Origin: Prescottella sp. R16
GTDB taxonomy: Bacteria; Actinomycetota; Actinomycetes; Mycobacteriales; Mycobacteriaceae
Direction of reading: 5' to 3'
NCBI RefSeq assembly: GCF_030656875.1
Contig: NZ_CP130943.1
Span: 2,170,001-2,234,000, forward strand
DNA: 64,000 nucleotides
Part shown: positions 18,076 to 26,953 of the stretch, one piece after another
How positions within the stretch are numbered: position 1 is the stretch's first letter
How the letters are laid out: every line of letters begins with the position of its first letter
The notes under the pieces: model-generated
Seen by the model: only the letters and a program-made list of their open reading frames with translations
The model's database searches: none
Told to the model about the DNA's origin: nothing
Position numbers and translations under genes: made by a program

Positions 18076-18161
18076 TGTCCGAGGGGGGACTTGAACCCCC
18101 ACGTCCGTTAATAGGACACTAGCACCTCAAGCTAGCGCGTCTGCCATTCCGCCACTCGGAC
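18076..18161 (-). tRNA. tRNA-Leu (anticodon GAG)
   Basis: The minus strand folds as a class II tRNA of 86 nt. The acceptor stem is GTCCGAG/CTCGGAC with discriminator A. The D-loop contains GGCAGACGC. The anticodon stem CTAGC/GCTAG encloses loop TTGAGGT, giving anticodon GAG. A long variable arm is present, as expected for leucine, and the T-arm reads GGGGG-TTCAAGT-CCCCC. CCA is not encoded. It reads CUC and CUU codons. Confidence 0.95.
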
Positions 18162-18348
18162 TCGTTGTTTTCCCGCCTGTTCGCGGGGCCTTCAGTTGTT
18201 TTCGTTTGCCCCCGCTCTCCGGGTGCCAGGAAAGATTATCCGATATTGCGCCAGGTCCAAAATCGGCTGGTCAGAGGGGGTTTTTGAGCGGTATGTGCGT
18301 ACTTGTCGGGTCTCGGACGGGGCATCGTGGGGGTGGTAGGAAAGGGAT

Positions 18349-19713
18349 GTGGCAGCAATGGACGAAACACAGCGACCGCAGCAACCTGCAGGCCGCGCCG
18401 AAACCGAGGTCGTCGACCTCGTCAGTGCGTTGATCCGGTTCGACACCTCCAACACCGGTGAACTCGAGACCACCAAGGGTGAGCGCGAGTGTGCGCTCTG
18501 GGTGAAGGAACAACTCGAGGAGGTGGGCTACGAGACCGAGTACGTCGAATCGGGCGCGCCGGGGCGTGGCAACGTGTTCGCACGACTGCGCGGCGCCGAC
18601 CCGCGCCGCGGCACGCTGCTGATGCACGGGCACCTCGACGTGGTGCCGGCCGAACCCGCCGACTGGAGCGTGCACCCGTTCTCGGGTGCCGTCGAGGACG
18701 GCTACGTGTGGGGTCGCGGCGCCGTCGACATGAAGGACATGTGCGGCATGATGCTGGCGCTCGCCCGCCAGTTCAAGGCCGAGGGCACCGTGCCTCCGCG
18801 CGACATCCTGTTCGCGTTCGTCGCGGACGAGGAGGCCGGCGGCAAGTACGGCTGTCAGTGGCTGGTCGACCACCGGCCGGACCTGTTCGAGGGCGTCACC
18901 GAGGCGGTCGGGGAGGTCGGCGGTTTCTCGCTGACCGTCCCGCGCGCGGACGGCACGGAGAAGCGCCTGTATCTCGTCGAGACGGCCGAGAAGGGTCTCG
19001 GGTGGATGCGGCTGACCGCGAAGGCCACCGCGGGCCACGGGTCGTTCCTGCACGAGGACAACGCGGTGACGATCCTCGCCGACGCCGTCTCCCGGCTCGG
19101 CAACCACACCTTCCCCCTCGTGATGTCGGATTCGGTCGCGGAGTTCCTCACCGTCCTGTCGGAGGAGACCGGTGTCGCATTCGATCCGAACTCCCCGGAC
19201 ATCGACGGCGCCCTCGCCAAGCTCGGGTCCATCGCCCGCATCATCGGCGCCACCCTCCGCGACACCGCGAACCCGACCATGCTGAAGGCCGGCTACAAGG
19301 CCAACGTCATCCCGCAGACCGCGGAGGCCGTCTTCGACTGCCGGGTGCTGCCCGGACGGCAGGCCGCGTTCGAGCGGGAGGTGGACGAGTTGATCGGCCC
19401 GCACGTGACCCGCGAGTGGATCACCAAGCTCGACTCGTACGAGACGACGTTCGACGGCGACCTCGTCGACGCGATGAACGACGCGATCCTCGCGCACGAC
19501 CCGAACGGCCGGACCGTGCCCTACATGCTCTCGGCCGGTACCGACGCGAAAGCGTTCGCGCGGTTGGGGATTCGCTGCTTCGGTTTCGCTCCGCTGCGGC
19601 TGCCGCCGGACCTGGACTTCGCCGCGCTCTTCCACGGCGTCGACGAGCGTGTCCCGGTGGACGCATTGCACTTCGGCACCCGAGTGATGGAACACTTCCT
19701 GCTACACAGCTGA
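18349..19713 (+). CDS. M20 family metallopeptidase (dipeptidase/deacylase-like)
   Basis: A 454-residue di-zinc hydrolase, homologous to M. tuberculosis Rv2141c. Metal-site motifs are LLMHGHLDVVP (His and the conserved Asp), GRGAVDMKD (bridging Asp), FVADEEAGG (catalytic Glu pair) and the late LSAGTDAKAF and FHGVDERVP (terminal His). Family members include ArgE, DapE and aminoacylases; genomic context does not tell which amide is cleaved. GTG 18349 or ATG 18358 could be the start; the AGGAAAGGG upstream suits both. The PEBP gene follows within 20 bp, as in M. tuberculosis (Rv2141c-Rv2140c). Confidence 0.88.
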   Translation: MAAMDETQRPQQPAGRAETEVVDLVSALIRFDTSNTGELETTKGERECALWVKEQLEEVGYETEYVESGAPGRGNVFARLRGADPRRGTLLMHGHLDVVPAEPADWSVHPFSGAVEDGYVWGRGAVDMKDMCGMMLALARQFKAEGTVPPRDILFAFVADEEAGGKYGCQWLVDHRPDLFEGVTEAVGEVGGFSLTVPRADGTEKRLYLVETAEKGLGWMRLTAKATAGHGSFLHEDNAVTILADAVSRLGNHTFPLVMSDSVAEFLTVLSEETGVAFDPNSPDIDGALAKLGSIARIIGATLRDTANPTMLKAGYKANVIPQTAEAVFDCRVLPGRQAAFEREVDELIGPHVTREWITKLDSYETTFDGDLVDAMNDAILAHDPNGRTVPYMLSAGTDAKAFARLGIRCFGFAPLRLPPDLDFAALFHGVDERVPVDALHFGTRVMEHFLLHS

Positions 19714-19731
19714 TCGCAAGAGAGGAACACC

Positions 19732-20265
19732 ATGGCGTACGACCCGTACGACGCACTGCCGTCCCTGCCGTCCTTCACCCTGACGTCCGAGCAGGTCACC
19801 GACGGCGCCCCGTTGGGCAACGATCAGGTCAGCGGCATCTTCGGGGCCGGTGGCCACGACATCTCGCCGCAGCTGTCGTGGTCCGGCTTCCCGGCCGAGA
19901 CCAAGAGCTTCGCCGTCACCGTGTTCGACCCCGACGCCCCGACGGCATCGGGCTTCTGGCACTGGGTGGTCGCGAACATTCCGGCCACCACGACGTCGCT
20001 GCGTGCCGACGCCGGCGACGAGACCGGTTCCGGTCTGCCTGCCGGCGCCGTGACGCTGCGCAACGACGGTGGCCTGGCGCGCTTCCTGGGCGCAGCACCG
20101 CCGGCCGGTCACGGCCCGCACCGCTACATGTTCGTCGTCCACGCCCTCGACGTCGAACGCCTCGACGACGTCACCGCCGACTCCACCCCGGCGTTCCTCG
20201 GCTTCAATCTGTTCTTCCACGCGATCGCCCGCGCCACCGTCACGGGCACGTACGAGCAGAAGTAG
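19732..20265 (+). CDS. YbhB/YbcL family Raf-kinase-inhibitor-like (PEBP) protein
   Basis: A 177-residue phosphatidylethanolamine-binding-protein fold, homologous to M. tuberculosis Rv2140c. The ligand-pocket signatures [19 protein letters not shown] and [12 protein letters not shown] are present, and the C-terminus [17 protein letters not shown] is characteristic of the bacterial YbhB branch. Cytoplasmic by sequence. GAGAGGAAC gives a good ribosome binding site. It is co-oriented with and close to the M20 peptidase. The biological ligand is unknown. Confidence 0.9.
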   Translation: MAYDPYDALPSLPSFTLTSEQVTDGAPLGNDQVSGIFGAGGHDISPQLSWSGFPAETKSFAVTVFDPDAPTASGFWHWVVANIPATTTSLRADAGDETGSGLPAGAVTLRNDGGLARFLGAAPPAGHGPHRYMFVVHALDVERLDDVTADSTPAFLGFNLFFHAIARATVTGTYEQK

Positions 20266-20276
20266 GACGACACCGG

Positions 20277-20339
20277 CCCGCCGCGGGAGGTTGCTGTGCC
20301 ATTGTTCGAGTGGCGTCCGCAGCAACCTCCCGCGGCGGG
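20277..20339. terminator. long hairpin A, first of a related pair
   Basis: Positions 20277-20296 pair perfectly with 20320-20339 (20 bp); the 23-nt loop can extend the stem by a few GCCA/TGGC pairs. It separates the convergent PEBP and lipoprotein genes and so works as a bidirectional terminator. Its sequence is closely related to hairpin B at 20967-21033. Confidence 0.75.
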
Positions 20340-20345
20340 TTCAGG

Positions 20346-20897
20346 TCACGCGATCCACACCGGCCCGGTCGTGCCCGTCACCGTCCACTGCCCGTCGACG
20401 TGGTCGAGCACGTAGGTGAGCCAGGTGCCGCAGTCGCCACCACACCACGCTCCGGCTCCGACGTGGACGGTGCCGTCGTCCTGGTGTGCGGGTGCATCGA
20501 GGGCGACGACGAAACCGTCCTCGTCGCCGCCGACCACGCCGCCGCGGCCCGCGATCGCCTGTTGCTCGGTGGGGGTGACGAACTCCACCGGCGCGAGGGA
20601 CGCGGACTGCACCGTGATCTCACGCTCCAGGTCCTCGCCGAACGGTGGACCGTCGGCCTCGGGTCGCAGATCCGCATTCTGCGGAATGATCCTGTCCACC
20701 ACGCGGATCGCCCCGGTCGGTGCCGACGTGCCGCCGACCGGATTGTCCACGGTCGTGAGCTGCCGCAGGACGCTCGTATAGATCTGCGACTGCTCGCTCG
20801 GTGGCGCGGGGGCCGGGGTGTCGTCGGTACCGGTGCCCGCACACCCGGCCGAAACCGCGGCGACGGCAACAGCGGTGATCGCTGCTCGAAGGTTCAT
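20346..20897 (-). CDS. putative lipoprotein of unknown function
   Basis: 183 residues. The signal peptide MNLRAAITAVAVAAVSAGC ends in a lipobox with Cys19, so it should be anchored outside the cell membrane. A Pro/Thr/Asp linker (GTGTDDTPAPAPP) leads to a mixed domain containing WCGGDCGTWLTYVLDHVDGQW, whose two Cys could form a disulfide. I recognise no family. The TAGGGT hexamer 7 nt before the ATG supports the short start at 20897 rather than the longer frame to 20960. The gene is framed by two related hairpins. Confidence 0.7.
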   Translation of the reverse strand: MNLRAAITAVAVAAVSAGCAGTGTDDTPAPAPPSEQSQIYTSVLRQLTTVDNPVGGTSAPTGAIRVVDRIIPQNADLRPEADGPPFGEDLEREITVQSASLAPVEFVTPTEQQAIAGRGGVVGGDEDGFVVALDAPAHQDDGTVHVGAGAWCGGDCGTWLTYVLDHVDGQWTVTGTTGPVWIA

Positions 20898-20904
20898 GCG
20901 CCGA

Positions 20905-20910
20905 ACCCTA
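20905..20910 (-). promoter_or_regulatory. -10 element (TAGGGT) for leaderless lipoprotein gene
   Basis: On the minus strand TAGGGT ends 7 nt before the ATG at 20897. Confidence 0.45.
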
Positions 20911-20966
20911 TGTCCGCGAACACGCGGAATCCGGGCGATCCGGAAATCGGGCGCCGACACGCAGAC

Positions 20967-21033
20967 GGCCCGCCGCGGGAGGTTGCTGCGTCATCGCCCG
21001 AGAGGCGTCCGCAGCAACAGCCCGCGGCGGGCC
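20967..21033. terminator. long hairpin B, second of a related pair
   Basis: Positions 20967-20989 pair with 21011-21033 (23 positions, two mismatches). Located just past the pyrD stop on its strand and upstream of the lipoprotein promoter, it fits a pyrD terminator. Left arm and part of the loop (GCGTCCGCAGCAAC) are shared with hairpin A. Confidence 0.7.
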
Positions 21034-21048
21034 ATCCGGTGGATGGGT

Positions 21049-22116
21049 CTACCGCGCCCCGGCGCCGACCGCCTGCTCGATGGACGAGAAGCCGGCCTCA
21101 CGAACCTTGCGGGCCAGACCCTTGTGCAGTTTCTTGGCGTAGAACGGGCCACCGTAGATGAAGCCGGTGTAGCCCTGGACGAGGGTGGCGCCGGCGAGGA
21201 TGCGTTCCCACGCCTGATCGACGGTCTCGATACCACCCACCGAGATCAGCACCAGCTTGTCGCCGACACGGGCGTGCAGACGGCGCAGCACCTCGAGGGA
21301 ACGCGCCGCGACAGGCGCGCCGGACAGGCCACCCGCCCCGATCTCGTCGATCCGGGCCTGGGAGGTGTTCAGGCCCGCGCGGGAGATCGTGGTGTTGGTG
21401 GCGACGATGCCCGCCAGACCGAGTTCCACGGCCAGGTCGGCGACGGCGTCGACGTCCTCGTCGGACAGGTCGGGCGCGATCTTCACCAGCACCGGGATGT
21501 GCACGGTGTCGAGCACCGCGGCCAGCAGCGGCCGCAGCGATTCCACGGCCTGCAGGTCCCGCAGCCCCGGCGTGTTGGGGGAGCTGACGTTGACGACGAG
21601 GAAGTCGGCGAGCGGCCCGAGGAGCTGCGCGCTCGCGGTGTAGTCGCCGGCCGCCTCCTCCGCGGGCACGATCTTCGTCTTGCCGATGTTGGCGCCGATC
21701 GGCACGTCGCCGCGGCGGTGCCGCAGATAGTTCGCCGCGTTCCCGGCGCCGTGATTGTTGAAACCCATCCGATTGACCAGCGCACGGTCGTCGGGCAACC
21801 GGAACAGGCGTGGCGCCGGATTACCGGGCTGGGCCTGCGCGGTGACGGTGCCGACCTCGGCGAACCCGAAGCCCAGCGGGCCCCACGTGTCGACGCCGGT
21901 GGCGTCCTTGTCGAACCCGGCCGCGAGTCCGACCGGGGCCGGGAACTCCACCCCGAACGCGCGGGTGCGCAGCACCGGATCGTCGACGACGAGCACCTTC
22001 GCGACCAGCGCCCGGATCGGAGCGAACCGGGTGACCAGCCGCATCGCCGCGAACGCGAGATGGTGGATGCGTTCCGGTGGAACCCGGAACATCAGACGCA
22101 GAAGCAGGTAGTACAC
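21049..22116 (-). CDS. pyrD: quinone-dependent dihydroorotate dehydrogenase (class 2)
   Basis: 355 residues. It oxidises dihydroorotate to orotate at the membrane, passing electrons to quinone, in pyrimidine synthesis. The N-terminal amphipathic membrane-binding segment ([21 protein letters not shown]) identifies class 2. FMN/substrate motifs are [42 protein letters not shown] (catalytic Ser), and [10 protein letters not shown]. The GTG at 22116 has TAGGGAG upstream. Adjacent to the lppL homologue as in M. tuberculosis (Rv2139-Rv2138). Confidence 0.95.
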   Translation of the reverse strand: MYYLLLRLMFRVPPERIHHLAFAAMRLVTRFAPIRALVAKVLVVDDPVLRTRAFGVEFPAPVGLAAGFDKDATGVDTWGPLGFGFAEVGTVTAQAQPGNPAPRLFRLPDDRALVNRMGFNNHGAGNAANYLRHRRGDVPIGANIGKTKIVPAEEAAGDYTASAQLLGPLADFLVVNVSSPNTPGLRDLQAVESLRPLLAAVLDTVHIPVLVKIAPDLSDEDVDAVADLAVELGLAGIVATNTTISRAGLNTSQARIDEIGAGGLSGAPVAARSLEVLRRLHARVGDKLVLISVGGIETVDQAWERILAGATLVQGYTGFIYGGPFYAKKLHKGLARKVREAGFSSIEQAVGAGAR

Positions 22117-22171
22117 GAATCTCCCTAGATACCGGGGACGGATGTGGAGCGACGCTCGGTCACGAGCCGGG

Positions 22172-23167
22172 TCAGCCGGCCAGTGGGATCCGCTGCAGGC
22201 CGTCACCGGTCGCCGAACCGATCAGCAGGGCGCCGCCGGCCGTGTCGACCGCGACGGTGTCGGGCTGGCGGACGGTGTCGAAACGGGCCTGCTCGACGGG
22301 AATGCCGGTCGCGATGTCGTAGCCGACCACCTGGTTCTCGGCGGTGAGCGTCACCCACACCAGATCGGTGCGCTCGTCGTAGGCGATGCCGTACGGGCTG
22401 CCCGAGACGGGGTAGCGCTGCCGCATGATCAGCTGATCGGTCGTGAACACCAGCAGTTCGCCGCCGCGGGTGTCGGTGACCAGGATCCGCCCGTACTCGT
22501 CGGTGACGAGGTTGGTGGCGCCCTCGCCGGCGCGCAGCGCCAGCCCGAGCTTGTCGTCCTCGAGATCGATCGCGGTGAGCGAGGTCTGGCCCCGATCGAG
22601 GGCGCTGAGGTCGTCGCCGGTGACGGCCAGTACGTCCACCGAGGCGAGACCGGAGATGGTCCGGTCCACCGTGCCCGACGCGTCGAGGACCAGGATCCGG
22701 CCGGACGACAGACCCACCGCGAGCCGGCCGTCCTCGAGGAACACCGCGGACCGGGCGTCACCGTCGACGACGGTCGTATCGGCCTTCCCGGTCACGATGT
22801 CGACGATCTGCACCTTGCCGTTCGCGGGTGCCAGCAGCCGCCCGTCGGGGGCGACCGTGAGCTGCGCAGCGGGACCGTCGAGCACGACCTCCCGCGGCTC
22901 CTTGCCTGCGGTCTGCAGCAGCACGCGGGTGCCGTCGTCGACGAGCATCGCGGTCGTCGCGGTCGACGGATCGAACACGAGCGCGTCGATCGACCGTCCG
23001 AGAGCCTCGACCGTGCCGGCCGGGGTGGTGGCGGCGGGGGAGTCGGCGGCGGTGGCCACCGGGATCGTCTTGAGATCGTCCGCGCTCTGCTCCGTCGAGC
23101 ATCCGGCCGTCAGCAACAGGGCGACGCCGATCGCGACGGCCGTGACGCGTGGGGCAGGTATTCGCAT
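22172..23167 (-). CDS. lppL: lipoprotein with beta-propeller-like repeats (LppL homologue)
   Basis: 331 residues. The signal peptide ends in LLLTAGC (lipobox Cys near residue 21). The mature part consists of repeating beta-strand units such as [39 protein letters not shown] and [17 protein letters not shown], as in YVTN/NHL-type propellers. Position next to pyrD matches M. tuberculosis lppL (Rv2138). The role is unknown. GAGGAG precedes the ATG at 23167. It lies 35 bp behind hmuV on the same strand, so the heme operon may read through. Confidence 0.8.
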   Translation of the reverse strand: MRIPAPRVTAVAIGVALLLTAGCSTEQSADDLKTIPVATAADSPAATTPAGTVEALGRSIDALVFDPSTATTAMLVDDGTRVLLQTAGKEPREVVLDGPAAQLTVAPDGRLLAPANGKVQIVDIVTGKADTTVVDGDARSAVFLEDGRLAVGLSSGRILVLDASGTVDRTISGLASVDVLAVTGDDLSALDRGQTSLTAIDLEDDKLGLALRAGEGATNLVTDEYGRILVTDTRGGELLVFTTDQLIMRQRYPVSGSPYGIAYDERTDLVWVTLTAENQVVGYDIATGIPVEQARFDTVRQPDTVAVDTAGGALLIGSATGDGLQRIPLAG

Positions 23168-23202
23168 GGGGGAGCTCCTCGGGAAGATGCGGGCGGGCCC
23201 CT

Positions 23203-24060
23203 CTAGCATTCCCGATCGTCGCGGAGCGGCAGCACCAGGGTCGCCCCCGACCGCGGGTGCGGGAACACCTCGACCGGATGCTTGTAGACACGGGACAGCA
23301 GCTCGTCGGTGAGGACCTCGGACGGGGGACCGTCCGCCGACGCCTGCCCGTCCTCGAGGACGCAGATCCGGTCGGCGTACGCGGCCGCGAGCCCGAGATC
23401 GTGCAGTACCACCACGACGGCGGCGCCTGCACGCGCCCGGTCCTGGGCGATCCGCATGACGGTTTCCTGGTGGCCGAGGTCGAGGGCCGCGGTGGGCTCG
23501 TCGAGCAGGATCGTCTCGGTCGACTGCGCCAGCACGCGGGCCAGGGCGACGCGGGCGCGTTCACCTCCGGACAGGACGGTGAACGGGCGGTCCGCGAGAT
23601 GCCGGACGTCGCAGATGTCGAGGCAGTCCTCGACCTGCTGTTCGTCGTCGGCGGCCTGCGGTGTCCGCTGCCACGGTGCCCGGCCCATCCGCACCACCTG
23701 GCGGGCGGTGAAGGAGAATCCGACAGTGTGCTGCTGCGGCAGCACCGCACGGCGGCGCGCCATCTCCGGGGCGGACCACGCATCCAAGGGTCTGCCGTCG
23801 AGTTCGATCGTGCCCGAGACCACCGGCTGGTCCCCGGACAGCGCCGCCAGCAGGGTCGATTTACCGGCCCCGTTGGGGCCCACCAGGGCCAATATCTCGC
23901 CGGCCCGGACCTCGACGCTCACGTGGTCGAGGACGGTGCGTCCGCCCCGCTGCACGCTGATGTCGGTGGCACGCATCGTGACCGTGCCGCGGGTGGTGGG
24001 GGCGGGAGCGGTGTCGTCGTGCCCGAACAGTCCGCGGGCCCGGTCGAGGAGCGAGGTCAT
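23203..24060 (-). CDS. hmuV: heme ABC transporter ATP-binding protein
   Basis: 285 residues. ABC ATPase of the iron/heme import subfamily: Walker A GPNGAGKST (61-69), Q-loop LPQQHTVGF, signature LSGGERARVALARVLAQ, Walker B ETILLDEPTAALD and H-loop VLHDLGLAA. The first 25 residues are a short variable extension. The ATG at 24060 overlaps the hmuU stop by one base (TAATG). Energises heme uptake with HmuU and HmuT at the inner membrane. Confidence 0.93.
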   Translation of the reverse strand: MTSLLDRARGLFGHDDTAPAPTTRGTVTMRATDISVQRGGRTVLDHVSVEVRAGEILALVGPNGAGKSTLLAALSGDQPVVSGTIELDGRPLDAWSAPEMARRRAVLPQQHTVGFSFTARQVVRMGRAPWQRTPQAADDEQQVEDCLDICDVRHLADRPFTVLSGGERARVALARVLAQSTETILLDEPTAALDLGHQETVMRIAQDRARAGAAVVVVLHDLGLAAAYADRICVLEDGQASADGPPSEVLTDELLSRVYKHPVEVFPHPRSGATLVLPLRDDREC

Positions 24061-25118
24061 TACGCCCATCCTCCCTGCTTGCTGCGGGTCTTGCGGAGCA
24101 TCCAGAAGAAGAACGGGCCGCCGACGAGGGACGTGAGCATGCCGAGCGGCAGATCGGCGTTGGTGACGAGGGTGCGGGCACCCAGGTCGGCGGCCAGTAG
24201 CACGATCGCGCCGCCGAGCGCGCTCGCGGGCAGCAGGAGACGGTGACCGGGGCCGACGAGTCCGCGCATGAGGTGCGGCACCACCAGACCGACGAACAGG
24301 ATGATGCCGGTGAACGCGACACTCGAGGAGACGAGGACCGCGACGATCACGATCACGATGATGCGCAGTTTCTCGACGTCGACACCGAGATGCCGGGCGG
24401 CGCTCTCGCCGAGCGCGAGCAGATCGAGTTTGGGGGCCAGCACGATCGCCGCCGTGATCCCGGCGATCGCCATGGGCACGACGATCGCGACCGCGTTCCA
24501 GGTGGCGCCGTTGAGGCTGCCCATCTGCCAGAACACGATCTGGTCGCGGGCGGCGGGGCTCGCGACGAACGTGAAGTAGGCGATCAGGCCGCCGGCGAAC
24601 GCGTTGATCGCGACACCGGTGAGGACCAGCGTCACCACCTCGGTGCGGCCCTCGGAGCGGGCGAGGAGATAGACGAGGCCGGTGGTGATCAGCCCGGTGA
24701 CGAACGCGGCCGTCGCGACGATCGGGCCGGCCGCGAACGCGCCGCCGAGCACGATGACCGCGCTCGCGCCGACCGCGGCGCCCGCCGACACACCGATGAC
24801 ACCGGGTTCGGCGAGCGGGTTCGCGAACACGCCCTGCAGCAGCGCGCCGGCGCAGCCGAGCGCGGCCCCGACGAAGATCGCCAGCACCACCCGCGGGAAC
24901 CGCACCTGCCACAACGTCACCTCGCCGGCCGGGTGCGCCGGCATCGGCCCGATGTCGAGTCCGATCCGGTGCAGGATCGAACCGAGCACCTCGGCCGGCC
25001 CGGTGGGGACCTGACCGAGGCACGCCGACACGAGCGCGAGCGCGACGAGGAGAACGATCAGGCCCGTGAGGACGGAGCCCGCACGGATCCGGGGGCGGGA
25101 GGTGGCGACGGTGCTCAT
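24060..25118 (-). CDS. hmuU: heme ABC transporter permease (FecCD family)
   Basis: 352 residues with about ten transmembrane helices. The FecCD signatures are present: VRFPRVVLAIFVGAALGCAGALLQ, NPLAEPGVIGVSAGAAVGA and the late GGAIVLLAADLGARTL. It forms the membrane channel for heme/iron together with HmuV. Start is ATG 25118 (MSTVATSRPR); longer starts have no support. It lies 13 bp after hmuT. Confidence 0.93.
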   Translation of the reverse strand: MSTVATSRPRIRAGSVLTGLIVLLVALALVSACLGQVPTGPAEVLGSILHRIGLDIGPMPAHPAGEVTLWQVRFPRVVLAIFVGAALGCAGALLQGVFANPLAEPGVIGVSAGAAVGASAVIVLGGAFAAGPIVATAAFVTGLITTGLVYLLARSEGRTEVVTLVLTGVAINAFAGGLIAYFTFVASPAARDQIVFWQMGSLNGATWNAVAIVVPMAIAGITAAIVLAPKLDLLALGESAARHLGVDVEKLRIIVIVIVAVLVSSSVAFTGIILFVGLVVPHLMRGLVGPGHRLLLPASALGGAIVLLAADLGARTLVTNADLPLGMLTSLVGGPFFFWMLRKTRSKQGGWA

Positions 25119-25131
25119 GTAGTGGTGCGGC

Positions 25132-26151
25132 TCATTCTGCGGTGGGATGGTAGATCGCGGTCGACAGGGCCGTGAGGACCTCGCCGGTGTTGGGTCCGAA
25201 GGAGAGCAGGATGCCGTCGGCCATGTCGACGACACGGCGATTCTGTCCGGCCGGGGTCTGCGCGATTCCGGGGATCTTCTCGACTCCGTCGACGCCACCG
25301 ATGGAATCGAGTCCCCCGGTCATCATCAACAGGACGTCGGGGGCGGACGCGATCATCGCCTCACTGGTGATGGGCACGAACTCGGACGTGAGCCCGGACG
25401 CGGTTCCGGCGTCGACGGCTCCGAGGGTGTCGATGATCGAGTCGGCGCCCGAGCCGGGACCACCGAGCATCGTGATCGACGACCCGCGCATGTAGAGGAA
25501 CGCGATCTTCAGCGGGTCGCCGTCGGTCGGGACGGTGGCCTTCGCGGCGTCGATCTCCGACTGGGTGCGGGCGACGAGCTCGGCACCCTGCTGCGGCACG
25601 CCGAGGGCGTCCGCGACCGCGGTGATCTGGTCCGGTACCCCGTCGAGGGTCCGGGCCGGGTCGAAGAAGACGACGGGGATCCCGGCCGCCCGCAGCTGAT
25701 CCTGTACCGCCTTGGGGCCGATGCTGGTGTCGGTGAGTACGACGGTCGGTGCCAGGTCGAGGATCGCCTCGGCGCTCAGCGACACGCCGCCGGGGGTGAT
25801 GCTCGGAACGTGCTGTGCCGCCGGGAACGCCGACGCCGTGTCCCGGCCGACGACGTTGTCGCCGAGGCCGAGGGAGAACACCGTCTGGGTGAGGGTGCCG
25901 TACCGGTCTGCGGTGACGATGCGGCTGACGTCGGTGACGGTGACGTCGGCGCCGTCGAAGCTGCGGACCGTGACCGGCAGTTGCGGCGACGGGTTCTCGG
26001 CGATCGGCCGCGGATCGGGATTCGCGACGACCGCGGTGGTCCGGCCCTGCTGGTCGGTGTCACCGGTCGTCGTCGCCGACGTGCACGCGGTGAGACCGAC
26101 CAGCGAGGCGATCGCCGTCGACGCGGCCAGGACCCGGGTGAGTTTCCTCAT
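25132..26151 (-). CDS. hmuT: heme-binding lipoprotein of the ABC transporter
   Basis: 339 residues. Signal peptide with lipobox LVGLTAC, then a periplasmic-binding-protein type III fold (VTVTDVSRIVTADRYGTLTQ, LGDNVVGRDTAS, LAPTVVLTDT, ADGILLSFGPNTGEVL). A Tyr and a His serve as heme ligands in characterised HmuT proteins; I can see candidate tyrosines but cannot assign the ligand. The ATG overlaps the heme oxygenase stop by one base (TGATG), so uptake and degradation are co-translated. Confidence 0.92.
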   Translation of the reverse strand: MRKLTRVLAASTAIASLVGLTACTSATTTGDTDQQGRTTAVVANPDPRPIAENPSPQLPVTVRSFDGADVTVTDVSRIVTADRYGTLTQTVFSLGLGDNVVGRDTASAFPAAQHVPSITPGGVSLSAEAILDLAPTVVLTDTSIGPKAVQDQLRAAGIPVVFFDPARTLDGVPDQITAVADALGVPQQGAELVARTQSEIDAAKATVPTDGDPLKIAFLYMRGSSITMLGGPGSGADSIIDTLGAVDAGTASGLTSEFVPITSEAMIASAPDVLLMMTGGLDSIGGVDGVEKIPGIAQTPAGQNRRVVDMADGILLSFGPNTGEVLTALSTAIYHPTAE

Positions 26152-26834
26152 CAGACGGCGTACCGGTCGATGTCGGCTTCGAGGTCGGAGAACAGGCCGC
26201 TGTTGAGTTCGTAGCCGAGGACGACCTCGTCGATGAACGCCTGCTGTTCGTCGGCGGACAGCGGTGCGGCGTCGAGCTTGGCGCGGTACTCGTCCTTGAA
26301 CACCTTCGGCTTGGCGATGCCGTCGAAGATGTAGAAACGCAGGCCGTCGACGTCGTAGTCGTAGGCGCGGGACAGCATGCGGCGGATGATCTGGCCGCCG
26401 GACAGGTCACCCATGTAGCGCAGGTAGTGGTGGGCGACGAACGCGGTCGGCGCCGTCGACGCGACGTCCTCGATGCGGGTGATGTAGCGGGTGGTGGCGG
26501 GGGTCGCGGTGACCTGCTCGCGCCACGCGGGGCCGAGCAGGAACTCGAGGTCGGCCGCCAGCGACGGCAGGCGCACGAGTTCCGGAGACAGGAACGGTGC
26601 GACGACCGGGTGGTCGGCGTACGTGGTGGCGACGCGCTCGAGGGCCTCGTACACGAGGTACGTCTGCGCGAGCAGAGCCGCGTAGCCGTCCTTGTTGATT
26701 CTGCCTTCGAGGAGTTCCCCGACGAACCGGGAGCTCTCGGTGCTGCGGTGGGCGGCATCGGATTCGGTCCTGATGCGTGCCGAGAAGGCGGGGGTGCCCT
26801 CCTCGATCGGGGCTGCCTGATCGAGCACGTCCAT
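26151..26834 (-). CDS. hmuO: heme oxygenase (biliverdin-producing)
   Basis: 227 residues. It opens heme to release iron, biliverdin and CO in the cytoplasm. The proximal ligand His29 lies in RTESDAAHRSTESS, and the distal helix YMGDLSGGQIIRRM carries the flexible Gly motif. Length and motifs match corynebacterial HmuO. The ATG at 26834 is preceded by AAGGAGA at ideal spacing. First gene of hmuO-hmuT-hmuU-hmuV, with an IdeR-like box 43 bp upstream. Confidence 0.95.
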   Translation of the reverse strand: MDVLDQAAPIEEGTPAFSARIRTESDAAHRSTESSRFVGELLEGRINKDGYAALLAQTYLVYEALERVATTYADHPVVAPFLSPELVRLPSLAADLEFLLGPAWREQVTATPATTRYITRIEDVASTAPTAFVAHHYLRYMGDLSGGQIIRRMLSRAYDYDVDGLRFYIFDGIAKPKVFKDEYRAKLDAAPLSADEQQAFIDEVVLGYELNSGLFSDLEADIDRYAV

Positions 26835-26876
26835 GGGGTCTCCTTCGTGACAAACCGTCGTCTGACTCAACGGCTG

Positions 26877-26895
26877 CGAGGTTAGCCTAGCCTCT
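26877..26895 (-). promoter_or_regulatory. iron box (IdeR/DtxR operator) upstream of hmuO
   Basis: The minus strand reads AGAGGCTAGGCTAACCTCG, matching 14 of 19 positions of the remembered consensus TTAGGTTAGGCTAACCTAA, including the entire core TAGGCTAACCT. It lies 43 bp upstream of the hmuO ATG. Iron-loaded IdeR/DtxR would repress the operon. Confidence 0.85.
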
Positions 26896-26953
26896 CTACT
26901 CGAGTCACTGACATTCACCCGGAATCAACCGAAAGTTGGAAGCGTGGACGCGG

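Noticed and set aside
18076..18161. tRNA-Leu as an attachment site of an integrated element
   Set aside because: The tRNA is intact, there is no integrase, and no second copy of its 3' end was noticed; neighbouring genes match the core block.
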